A stretch of 64,000 bases of DNA, taken from assembly GCF_019443965.1 (NCBI RefSeq), contig NZ_CP040814.1:1922001-1986000 (forward strand), in the 5' to 3' direction. Origin of the DNA: Salinibacterium sp. M195 (GTDB lineage Bacteria; Actinomycetota; Actinomycetes; Actinomycetales; Microbacteriaceae). A program made the translations under genes and the position numbers. A model generated the notes under the pieces. It was not told the origin of the DNA and did no database searches. It worked only from the letters and a program-made list of their open reading frames with translations. Positions 49,537 through 56,430 of the stretch are shown piece after piece. Numbering within the stretch: position 1 is the stretch's first letter; the number at the start of each line of letters is the position of its first letter.

Positions 49537-49597
49537 AGTCCGAATCGGAATCCCGCTCAAGATTCCTACCGGGCCGGCGGAACCGAAGGAGCTTCCC

Positions 49598-50410
49598 ATG
49601 GAGAACAAGATTTGTCTTAACAGCAACACTTATCACGGCTTCGAATTTGCCGATGCAGTATCAGGCGCTCGCGCCGCTGGCATTCATTTCATCGAAATTG
49701 CGGCGGTGCGTGGCTACACAGAACACGCCCGTTGGGAAATGACCGACGACGAAGTCGAGAGCATGCTGGCCACCCTTCGCGACAACGACATCGCGATCCT
49801 GGGGATGTGCGGTCATACCAACCTGATGACAGAAGATGGCCGAGAGAACTTTCGAAAAAATCTCGGGCTGGCCGCGCGTTTGGGAGCGTCCTACGTCGTG
49901 ACCGGCACCGGCGAGACTCACGGCGACGAGCACGTCATCGAAGACGACAGCGAACTTGTGGAGATCCTTCGGGAACTTTCTGCGGTCGCAGCCGGGTACG
50001 GCATTACGGTTGCCGTCGAGACCCATGGCGCCAGCTACGGTACCGGCGCACAGATCAAGGAGCTCGTTGGGAAGGTGGGAGCGTCAAACTTTGGCCTCGC
50101 GTACGACACCGCCAATGTAATCCTCTACGCCGACACTCTGCCCTATGACGATCTTAAGCAGAGTGCCGATGTCATCGTCGACATCCACCTCAAGGACAAA
50201 GCGGGAGAGTCGACCGAGTGGAACTTCCCGGCGATCGGCGACGGCGATACAGATTTCCGTCGCGTCTTTTCGATCCTGGAGGAAGCACGCTGCATTGCGC
50301 CTCTCAGTATCGAGATTGAGTTCACGGCGGCGGGTCCAAGTTCCGTTGACGAGGTTCATGACGCGCTGCTGCGTTCCGCGCACGCTGTCCGTGAACTGCG
50401 TGGCGAGTAA
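49598..50410 (+). CDS. sugar phosphate isomerase/epimerase family TIM-barrel protein
   Basis: 270 residues of the xylose isomerase-like TIM barrel (AP endonuclease 2 family). Likely metal ligands are Glu141 (VAVETHG), Asp170 (AYDTAN), His197 (DIHLKD) and Glu239 (SIEIE). IGDGDTDFRRVF matches the GxGxxDF strand-end motif of such isomerases and inosose dehydratases. GAAGGAG precedes the ATG. It is first in the right-going operon with a Gfo/Idh/MocA dehydrogenase, a pairing often seen where a keto-sugar is formed and isomerised. The exact substrate is not deducible. Confidence 0.88.
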   Translation: MENKICLNSNTYHGFEFADAVSGARAAGIHFIEIAAVRGYTEHARWEMTDDEVESMLATLRDNDIAILGMCGHTNLMTEDGRENFRKNLGLAARLGASYVVTGTGETHGDEHVIEDDSELVEILRELSAVAAGYGITVAVETHGASYGTGAQIKELVGKVGASNFGLAYDTANVILYADTLPYDDLKQSADVIVDIHLKDKAGESTEWNFPAIGDGDTDFRRVFSILEEARCIAPLSIEIEFTAAGPSSVDEVHDALLRSAHAVRELRGE

Positions 50411-50420
50411 GCAGACAACG

Positions 50421-51446
50421 ATGACAACAATTGCCATCGTGGGTCAGGGCTATATGGCGCGGACGCACGCAGAATCGTGGTCGAAACTCGGGCACGGCGA
50501 AAACATCAAGTACATCTGCACACCGCGCCCCGGCAATCCCCTTGAGCACGCGCCTGCGGCGGTGTTCGTCACTGATTTCGATGCCGTACTGAACGATCCA
50601 CAAGTCGACATGATCTCGGTGTGTAGCCCAACGGACACCCACCGAGACCTCGCGATCCGAGCACTGCGTGCTGGCAAGAACGTCCTGCTTGAGAAGCCTG
50701 TCGCGCTGAATATCCGTGACGCTTTGGCAATCCGAGAAGCCGAGCGTGAGAGCGGAGCCGTGCTGATGATCGCGCAGGTAATTCGATTCTTTCGGGGATA
50801 CCAAATGTTGCGCGATGAGGTGCGCGATGGGGTCCTAGGATCCGTACTCTCCGTGAGGGGAGCCCGGCTGAGCAACCGTCCAGACTGGGCGCAGTGGTGG
50901 CATGACGAAACACGATCAGGCGGAGTCGTTGTGGACTTCAGTATTCACGATTATGACCAACTCAACCTCTTTCTCGGCGAGCCTATTTCTGTGTCAGCGG
51001 TAAGTGTCAACTCCCTCGGCCCCATCGAGACCACAGTCGAATACCGCGGCGGCGGAATAGGTCAGGTGCTCAGCTTCGCGGATACCGCGAGCGAGGTGCC
51101 CTTCACGAGTTCGATCGGAGCGATCGGAACCGGCGGCATTGCCGAGTACAACTTTGCGGCCGCGGCAGCAACCGCGGGAGCAGGCGTTAACCGATACACC
51201 CGCTCGGGAGCTGGCGGCTCATTCGAACACGACATCGTGGACGACGACCCTTATATGTCCCAAGTCAAGTACTTTCTCGAGTGTGCAACTGCCGGAAGTC
51301 GACCGGGCCTGACGACGACCGAGTCAGCGATCCGTGCCCTCGAGGTTTCACTGGCAGCTCGCCAGTCAATCGCTACGGGCAAGCGCGTCGTGATCGAATC
51401 GGCTGTAGACAATGCTGCAGCCGCAGGCACGGTGTTCGCCCAATGA
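50421..51446 (+). CDS. Gfo/Idh/MocA family oxidoreductase
   Basis: NAD(P)-dependent sugar dehydrogenase type. From the ATG at 50421 it has 341 residues: a Rossmann domain with IAIVGQGYMARTH (GxGxxA) and the hallmark LLEKPVAL (Glu91-Lys92-Pro93), then a C-terminal domain with GGVVVDFSIHDYDQLNLFLG, which carries the usual active-site His. The longer frame runs back into the isomerase gene and has no homology there. It starts 10 bases after the isomerase gene and overlaps the permease by ATGA. Probably oxidises a ring hydroxyl of the imported sugar or cyclitol. Confidence 0.9.
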   Translation: MTTIAIVGQGYMARTHAESWSKLGHGENIKYICTPRPGNPLEHAPAAVFVTDFDAVLNDPQVDMISVCSPTDTHRDLAIRALRAGKNVLLEKPVALNIRDALAIREAERESGAVLMIAQVIRFFRGYQMLRDEVRDGVLGSVLSVRGARLSNRPDWAQWWHDETRSGGVVVDFSIHDYDQLNLFLGEPISVSAVSVNSLGPIETTVEYRGGGIGQVLSFADTASEVPFTSSIGAIGTGGIAEYNFAAAAATAGAGVNRYTRSGAGGSFEHDIVDDDPYMSQVKYFLECATAGSRPGLTTTESAIRALEVSLAARQSIATGKRVVIESAVDNAAAAGTVFAQ

Positions 51447-52402
51447 GCGCGAAAGCAGCAGAGAACCCGATTCTTCGGGTGCTTGCAAAAAACAATCTCT
51501 GGGTCGCGCTGGCTGTGGTGGTAATTGCACTCAGTATCGCGTCGACGACTTTTCGAAATCCAGCGAACCTGCAGAATATTTTGGCGCAGAACGGCATCAT
51601 CGGAATCGTGGCAATGGGCATGCTGGTCATGATGATCAGCGGGGGATTCGATCTCTCCGTTGGAGCAATTGGCGGCGCAGTTGCGGTTCTGGCAGCATTC
51701 ACCTCTCGCGAGCTGGGCCTTCCTGCGGCGCTCCTGGCCGGACTGATCCTCGGCACGCTTCTTGGCCTTGTCAATGGCCTCATCATCGCCCGGTTGCGTA
51801 TCAACTCGTTCATCGCGACTTTTGCCCTAGCGAGCATCGTGACCGGAGTCATGTTCGTCATCACTCAGGGCAAGTCAGTGGGCGGAAAGTCCGCCGCACT
51901 ACAGGCTTTCACCTATGGTTCGCTCGGAGGGATCTCGTTTATCTTCCTCGCGTTCATGACCTTCGCCGTTCTCACCCACCTCATTCTGACCAGAACTAAA
52001 TGGGGGCACTGGATCTTCAGCGCCGGAGCAAACGAGCACGCTAGCTACCTGTCAGGGGTGCCCGTTGTTCCGGTCAAAGTTGCGGCCTTTGTCTTTGGCG
52101 GGCTCGCGACAGCGGTTGGTGGAATTCTGATGTTTGGCCAGTCGGCGATCGGACAGCCGACAGGCGCAGACGCGTGGCCGCTCAACGCCATCGCTATCTG
52201 CGTAATCGGTGGCACAGCGCTATCGGGGGGCGTTGGCCGTGTCAGCAATGTCATCGCAGCCACGCTCCTTCTCGGCGTAATCGGCAATGGCATGAATCAG
52301 CTTGGAGTGTCTCCGTATTGGCAGCCCGCCGTCACCGGCGCAATCATTCTTGCCGCGGTTATCGCCGACCGAGCAGGTCGCGCGCGAGACAGCGACCATT
52401 AA
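51443..52402 (+). CDS. CUT2-family sugar ABC transporter permease (RbsC-like)
   Basis: Membrane component of the importer. 319 residues with about 8-10 hydrophobic segments and the family motif MMISGGFDLSVGAIGG, followed by NGLIIARLRINSFIATFA and CVIGGTALSGGVG. Those are RbsC signatures. It overlaps the dehydrogenase by ATGA. CUT2 importers carry pentoses, hexoses, inositols and similar monomers without phosphorylating them. Confidence 0.95.
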   Translation: MSAKAAENPILRVLAKNNLWVALAVVVIALSIASTTFRNPANLQNILAQNGIIGIVAMGMLVMMISGGFDLSVGAIGGAVAVLAAFTSRELGLPAALLAGLILGTLLGLVNGLIIARLRINSFIATFALASIVTGVMFVITQGKSVGGKSAALQAFTYGSLGGISFIFLAFMTFAVLTHLILTRTKWGHWIFSAGANEHASYLSGVPVVPVKVAAFVFGGLATAVGGILMFGQSAIGQPTGADAWPLNAIAICVIGGTALSGGVGRVSNVIAATLLLGVIGNGMNQLGVSPYWQPAVTGAIILAAVIADRAGRARDSDH

Positions 52403-52462
52403 CTTTTTTCCGCAAGATACAGCACAACAAGTCCCAACCAATCACAGAAAAGGTGCCCCATA

Positions 52463-53461
52463 ATGAATTCACGAAAGCGCACTTCCGCATTCTCGACAAG
52501 GTCAGGAGTCGCCATCATCGGCGTCGCCAGTCTGATCGCTCTGGCCGGCTGTTCGGCCACCAGCGAGGAATCGAGCCCCGTCAGCGCAGCCGGATGCAAC
52601 GACATCACCTTCCTCATCAACAACATGGCCAACCCTTGGATCGCGACGTTAGCCGACGGTGCTGTCGCGCAAGCAGACGAACTCGGCGCGAACCTCACTG
52701 TTCAAGACGGTGCAAATGACAACGCCACCCAGATTGCCCAACTTCAACAAGCTATTGCGAACAACACCAGCGGAATCCTGATTCAGAGCATCGAGGCAGA
52801 CGGGATCGTTGCCGCTGTTCAACAGGCCAATGCAGCAGGCATCCCCGTTGTTGCCGTGAATGCTGGGGTCGGCGACGGCGCCGAACTCGTCACGTATGTT
52901 GGCGTCGACCAGTCAGATTACGGTGTTGGGCTTGCTCAACTCGCCGAGCAGGCTCTGCCGGATGGAGGAAACGTCGCGCTCATTCAGGGCATCGTCGGGA
53001 ACCCTGTCGAGGTTTTGCGCACTGAAGCGATCGTTGACACCCTCGACAAGAACGAGTCGATTGAGATCATTGCGACCGTGACAGACAACTGGAGCAATGA
53101 TGAGAATCTCGCTGTCGTTCAGGACCTGCTCACAAAGTACGGCCCAGGCGAGCTCGACGTCGTTATTGCGGAAGGGCCCGAGATTTATATTGGTGCCCAA
53201 TATGCGCACAGCATCGGTCGCGATGATGTGAAGTTTATCGCTGGCGACTTTCCCAACCAGGTTCACGCGGCAATTGAAGCGGGAGAAATCTACGGGGCGG
53301 TTCTTCAAGACGGTGCCGAGCAGGGTAAGGCTGGTGTAGCCGCTCTGTGCAATTGGTTAGAGGGCAATGAAGACGCAGTCAAGCAGCCAACCGACTTCGT
53401 CGAACTGCCGCTCGTCACTAAGGAAAACCTCAGCGAGTACAGCACTTCCTGGGACTGGTAA
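52463..53461 (+). CDS. sugar ABC transporter solute-binding lipoprotein (RbsB-like)
   Basis: 332 residues. A lipoprotein signal with lipobox LAGC (Cys30) is followed by a type I periplasmic-binding fold: DITFLINNMANPWIATLADG, DNATQIAQLQQAIANNTSGILI and VNAGVGDGAELVTYVGVDQSDYG. AGAAAAGG lies about 6 bases before the ATG. Its 60-base upstream gap and downstream 14-bp hairpin suggest that it is made in excess of the membrane parts. Substrate-contact residues cannot be assigned here. Confidence 0.94.
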   Translation: MNSRKRTSAFSTRSGVAIIGVASLIALAGCSATSEESSPVSAAGCNDITFLINNMANPWIATLADGAVAQADELGANLTVQDGANDNATQIAQLQQAIANNTSGILIQSIEADGIVAAVQQANAAGIPVVAVNAGVGDGAELVTYVGVDQSDYGVGLAQLAEQALPDGGNVALIQGIVGNPVEVLRTEAIVDTLDKNESIEIIATVTDNWSNDENLAVVQDLLTKYGPGELDVVIAEGPEIYIGAQYAHSIGRDDVKFIAGDFPNQVHAAIEAGEIYGAVLQDGAEQGKAGVAALCNWLEGNEDAVKQPTDFVELPLVTKENLSEYSTSWDW

Positions 53462-53472
53462 ACACTCGTCAG

Positions 53473-53505
53473 CTGCGCCGGCTCGTTGTGGACGAGCCGG
53501 CGCAG
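53473..53505 (+). terminator. perfect 14-bp hairpin between binding-protein and ATPase genes
   Basis: CTGCGCCGGCTCGT (53473-53486), loop TGTGG and ACGAGCCGGCGCAG (53492-53505) pair perfectly. No U-tract follows. It starts 11 bases after the binding-protein stop and ends before the ATPase ribosome binding site. It may be a partial terminator or a 3' mRNA stabiliser. Confidence 0.65.
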
Positions 53506-53532
53506 AACCATCACCATCGAAAGAAGCCTGAG

Positions 53533-55071
53533 ATGCCAGAAGCGAGTATCGCAGTAACCCCTCGCGTCGAGATGATCGGGATATCGCAAACCTTCGGAAC
53601 GACGAAGGTGCTCGACAACGTCGACTTGAGCATCGCCCCTTCTGAGATCCGCGCCCTAGTAGGGCAGAACGGAGCGGGCAAAAGCACGTTAATGAAGATT
53701 CTGGGAGGAATCTATCCCGAGCACGAAGGCGCTGTGCGCATCGACGGTCATGAGGCGACCCTGACATCACCTCGCGACGCCCTGCGCGAAGGGATCGGAC
53801 TCATTCACCAAGAGTTGAGTCTCATCCCCTCGATGACGGTTGCCGAAAACATCATGCTTGGTATCGAACCTGGGCGCGCGATCTACGCCAAAACGAGTAC
53901 ACGGGAGGCAGCTCGATCCGTTATTTCTGCGGTGCCAATGCTCGCTCAGCTTCCCGTGGATGCATTGGTTTCTGAGCTCAGCACCGGACTGCAGCAACGC
54001 GTGGAGATCGCTAAGGTGCTCTCCCGTGATGTAAAGGTTCTCGTGATGGATGAGCCAACTGCCCGACTTTCCGGGCCAGAACGCTCTGACCTACGGGATT
54101 TGATGGTTGAGTTGGCGAGCGGCGGCATGGCCATCGTATATATCTCGCACTTCCTGGAAGAAATCTTCCAGTCCTGCCACTCCGCTACCGTCCTTCGTAA
54201 CGGACTAGTGGTGGACAGCGGTCCGATCGAAAACTTCAGCCTGAGATCAATGACACGGGCGATGCTCAATGAGGAGCTCGCAGCAGAAGAAGCCGCAGCG
54301 ACATCGCGGTCGGATCGACACATCGTCGAGAAACCAGTGATTCGCCTCTCAGCGGTTTCCTCAGCGCGCGTGACTGATATTGACTTGGTAGTCAACGCTG
54401 GCGAGTTCGTGGGGTTGGCAGGCCTCGTCGGGTCTGGTCGCACGCGTGTAGCGCGTACGCTCGTCGGCGCAGAACGCGTGCTCCGTGGTCGCATTCTCGT
54501 GGATGACAAGCCAGTTTCTTTTCAGAGCCCGAGGGCTGCATTGGCTCAGGGAATCGTGTTGGTCCCGGAGAGCCGAAAGACTGAGGGAATTATCGGGTCC
54601 GCCACTGCTGCCAAGAATATGATCTTGATGGCGTTGGATCGAGGAATGGCGCCGTGGGGTGTTGTGGCGAAGAAACGAAGCATTGCTGCGATCAGTGACA
54701 CTTTTTCCGGGCTACAAATCCGACCTGCCGATCCGATGCTTGAAGCCAAGCGCTTCAGTGGAGGAAATCAGCAAAAACTTCTCCTCGCCCGAGTTCTGCT
54801 CGCGAAGCCACGAGTGATTGTGGCCGATCAGCCGACAGCGGGCGTCGATGTGGGAACAAAGGCACAAATACATCGTTTGTTGAGAACTGCAGGGGCTGAT
54901 GGCACCGCGATCGTGGTGATATCGGATGATCTCGATGAGCTCATTGCCTTGTGCGACCGGATCGTTGTGATGAAGAACGGGCGGATTATTGGCGAGTATC
55001 CGCGATCGGAGATCACTCGGCAAAGTCTTATCGACCAGATGTCTGGTGCCGAGAGCGCGCAGACGAGCTGA
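53533..55071 (+). CDS. sugar ABC transporter ATP-binding protein (RbsA-like, two ABC domains)
   Basis: 512 residues from the ATG at 53533 (AAAGAAG upstream); a GTG at 53488 would lie inside the hairpin. The first ABC domain has Walker A GQNGAGKST (44-52), signature STGLQQR, Walker B VMDEPT and a switch His in YISH. The second has the degenerate GLVGSGRTR in place of Walker A, signature FSGGNQQK and Walker B VADQPT with Gln for the catalytic Glu. One working and one degenerate site is usual in RbsA proteins; the Gln is an added change. Last gene of the island. Confidence 0.93.
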   Translation: MPEASIAVTPRVEMIGISQTFGTTKVLDNVDLSIAPSEIRALVGQNGAGKSTLMKILGGIYPEHEGAVRIDGHEATLTSPRDALREGIGLIHQELSLIPSMTVAENIMLGIEPGRAIYAKTSTREAARSVISAVPMLAQLPVDALVSELSTGLQQRVEIAKVLSRDVKVLVMDEPTARLSGPERSDLRDLMVELASGGMAIVYISHFLEEIFQSCHSATVLRNGLVVDSGPIENFSLRSMTRAMLNEELAAEEAAATSRSDRHIVEKPVIRLSAVSSARVTDIDLVVNAGEFVGLAGLVGSGRTRVARTLVGAERVLRGRILVDDKPVSFQSPRAALAQGIVLVPESRKTEGIIGSATAAKNMILMALDRGMAPWGVVAKKRSIAAISDTFSGLQIRPADPMLEAKRFSGGNQQKLLLARVLLAKPRVIVADQPTAGVDVGTKAQIHRLLRTAGADGTAIVVISDDLDELIALCDRIVVMKNGRIIGEYPRSEITRQSLIDQMSGAESAQTS

Positions 55072-55087
55072 GCGTGTGAAAAGAAAA

Positions 55088-55122
55088 CTTCGCGCACCCG
55101 TTAGGTTCGCGGGTGCGTGAAG
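55088..55122 (+). terminator. terminator hairpin at the end of the island
   Basis: CTTCGCGCACCCG (55088-55100) and CGGGTGCGTGAAG (55110-55122) form a 13-pair stem with one G-U wobble and a 9-base loop, 16 bases after the ATPase stop. Confidence 0.7.
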
Positions 55123-55141
55123 CCGCGCTCTCGTTACATAT

Positions 55142-55161
55142 TTCTCGATTTTTTACGAGAA
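55142..55161 (-). terminator. possible weak terminator of the tRNA-Leu gene
   Basis: TTCTCG (55142-55147) and CGAGAA (55156-55161) form a 6-pair stem with an A/T-rich loop just beyond the 3' end of the tRNA on the minus strand. No clear U-tract follows. Confidence 0.3.
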
Positions 55162-55168
55162 GCTAAGG

Positions 55169-55251
55169 TGCCGAATGTGGGACTCGAACCCACACGTCCT
55201 TTCGAACAAAGCATTTTGAGTGCTCCGCGTCTACCATTCCGCCAATTCGGC
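55169..55251 (-). tRNA. tRNA-Leu (anticodon CAA)
   Basis: On the minus strand the acceptor arm GCCGAAT pairs with ATTCGGC. The D arm is GCGGAATGGTAGACGC, and the anticodon stem GAGCA/TGCTT holds loop CTCAAAA with anticodon CAA (reads UUG). A long variable arm (TGTTCGAAAGGACGT), typical of tRNA-Leu, and a T arm GTGGG-TTCGAGT-CCCAC follow. The discriminator base is A. The genome continues CCT, so the CCA end is not encoded and must be added. The gene is opposite in strand to its neighbours and sits at the right edge of the island. Confidence 0.95.
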
Positions 55252-55277
55252 TGACTACAACGCTGAATAGAATACCG

Positions 55278-55283
55278 TAGGCT
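55278..55283 (+). promoter_or_regulatory. candidate -10 box for leaderless ANTAR regulator gene
   Basis: TAGGCT ends 7 bases before the GTG at 55291. No ribosome binding site is seen in the short gap after the tRNA gene. The same TAGGCT box precedes polA and rpsA. Confidence 0.4.
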
Positions 55284-55290
55284 TGAGCTT

Positions 55291-55896
55291 GTGACTGACC
55301 AAAACACCAATCAAACTGCTCCTCGTCGCGTTGTCGTTGCCGAAGATGAGTCGCTCATCCGCATGGACATTGTCGAGATCCTCCGTGACGCCGGCTACGA
55401 AGTCGTTGGTGAAGCCGGTGACGGTGAGACCGCGGTTGCTTTGGCAACAGAGCTTCGCCCTGACCTGGTCATCATGGATGTCAAGATGCCTCAGCTTGAC
55501 GGGATCTCTGCTGCTGAGCGCCTCAGTGCCAACCACATTGCTCCCGTTGTACTGCTGACCGCCTTTAGCCAGAAGGAACTCGTAGAGCGGGCTTCAGAGG
55601 CGGGAGCGCTTGCCTATGTCGTGAAGCCATTTACTCCAAGTGACTTGCTGCCGGCGATTGAAATCGCGCTCAGCCGGTACGCGCAGATTATTACGCTTGA
55701 GGCCGAAGTTAGCGATCTCGTCGAGCGTTTCGAGACCCGCAAGCTCGTTGATCGGGCAAAGGGCCTACTCAACGAAAAGATGGGTCTTAGCGAGCCAGAT
55801 GCGTTCCGATGGATTCAGAAGGCGTCGATGGATCGTCGTCTGACGATGCACGACGTGTCGCAGGCGATTATCGATCAGCTGAGCGCCAAAAAGTAG
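55291..55896 (+). CDS. pdtaR: ANTAR-domain response regulator (PdtaR type)
   Basis: 201 residues. The receiver domain has the acidic pair in VVAEDES, phospho-acceptor Asp63 (VIMDVKMP), Thr90 and Lys112 (VKPF). A linker helix leads to a C-terminal ANTAR RNA-binding domain (about 145-196, ETRKLVDRAKGLLNEKMGLSE). In mycobacteria PdtaS phosphorylates PdtaR, which then acts on RNA hairpins. The location near pyk and polA matches mycobacterial order. The partner kinase is not in the window. Confidence 0.94.
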   Translation: MTDQNTNQTAPRRVVVAEDESLIRMDIVEILRDAGYEVVGEAGDGETAVALATELRPDLVIMDVKMPQLDGISAAERLSANHIAPVVLLTAFSQKELVERASEAGALAYVVKPFTPSDLLPAIEIALSRYAQIITLEAEVSDLVERFETRKLVDRAKGLLNEKMGLSEPDAFRWIQKASMDRRLTMHDVSQAIIDQLSAKK

Positions 55897-55939
55897 TCTT
55901 CGCTTCCAGCGAACTGCTTGGCCGGCCAAGCCACGCCCT

Positions 55940-56371
55940 CTAGGGAGTGAGGCGGTCTTTCAAGATGTTGGTGATGCGCACGGTTGAGAGCCGGCGGTCT
56001 TGCTCGTCTCGGATCACGATTTCGTGAGTGGCCAAGGTGCGGCTCAGGGCGATCGCTGTGCAGGTTGCCGTCACGAATCCTTCACGCACTGCGCGGCTGT
56101 GAGTAGCGTTGATTTCGATCCCCATGGCGATCCGCCCGGGGCCAGCGTGGATCGCTGACGAAATTGATCCGAGCGATTCGCCCAGGACGACGTGCGCGCC
56201 TCCGTGCAGGATGCCGATCACTTGGGTATTGCCTTCAACTGGCATTGTGGCAACTGATCGCTCAGCACCGAGCTCCAAGAACTCAATACCCATCTTTTGA
56301 GTGAGTGCGCCGCCTCCTGATTCCACAAGACGTGCAACGAGTTCGGGATCGAGGTCATCGGGATACTTCAC
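55940..56371 (-). CDS. hotdog-fold (PaaI-like) thioesterase
   Basis: 143 residues of the 4HBT/PaaI hotdog family, probably hydrolysing an acyl-CoA or aryl-CoA. Seen are GILHGGAHVVLGESLGS (the HGG active-site helix) and MGIEINATHSRAVREGFV. It starts with GTG and is divergent from polA. A gene of this family lies near pdtaR/polA in other actinobacteria. The substrate is unknown. Confidence 0.9.
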   Translation of the reverse strand: MKYPDDLDPELVARLVESGGGALTQKMGIEFLELGAERSVATMPVEGNTQVIGILHGGAHVVLGESLGSISSAIHAGPGRIAMGIEINATHSRAVREGFVTATCTAIALSRTLATHEIVIRDEQDRRLSTVRITNILKDRLTP

Positions 56372-56418
56372 AGAGGAGTCCTTCGCGCTAAGTCGTTCCG
56401 ACTGTCGGCAGGCGCGGC

Positions 56419-56424
56419 TAGGCT
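56419..56424 (+). promoter_or_regulatory. candidate -10 box for leaderless polA
   Basis: TAGGCT ends exactly 6 bases before the polA GTG. No Shine-Dalgarno motif fits in the space. Confidence 0.42.
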
Positions 56425-56430
56425 GGCTGC

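Larger units (their letters stand above)
49508..49537 (-). promoter_or_regulatory. candidate promoter of the ROK operon
   Basis: Read on the minus strand, TTGTCA (49537-49532) and TAACCT (49513-49508) have an 18-base spacer. TAACCT ends 7 bases before the ROK ATG, so the transcript would begin at or next to the start codon. The -10 overlaps the palindrome at 49510-49523. Confidence 0.5.
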
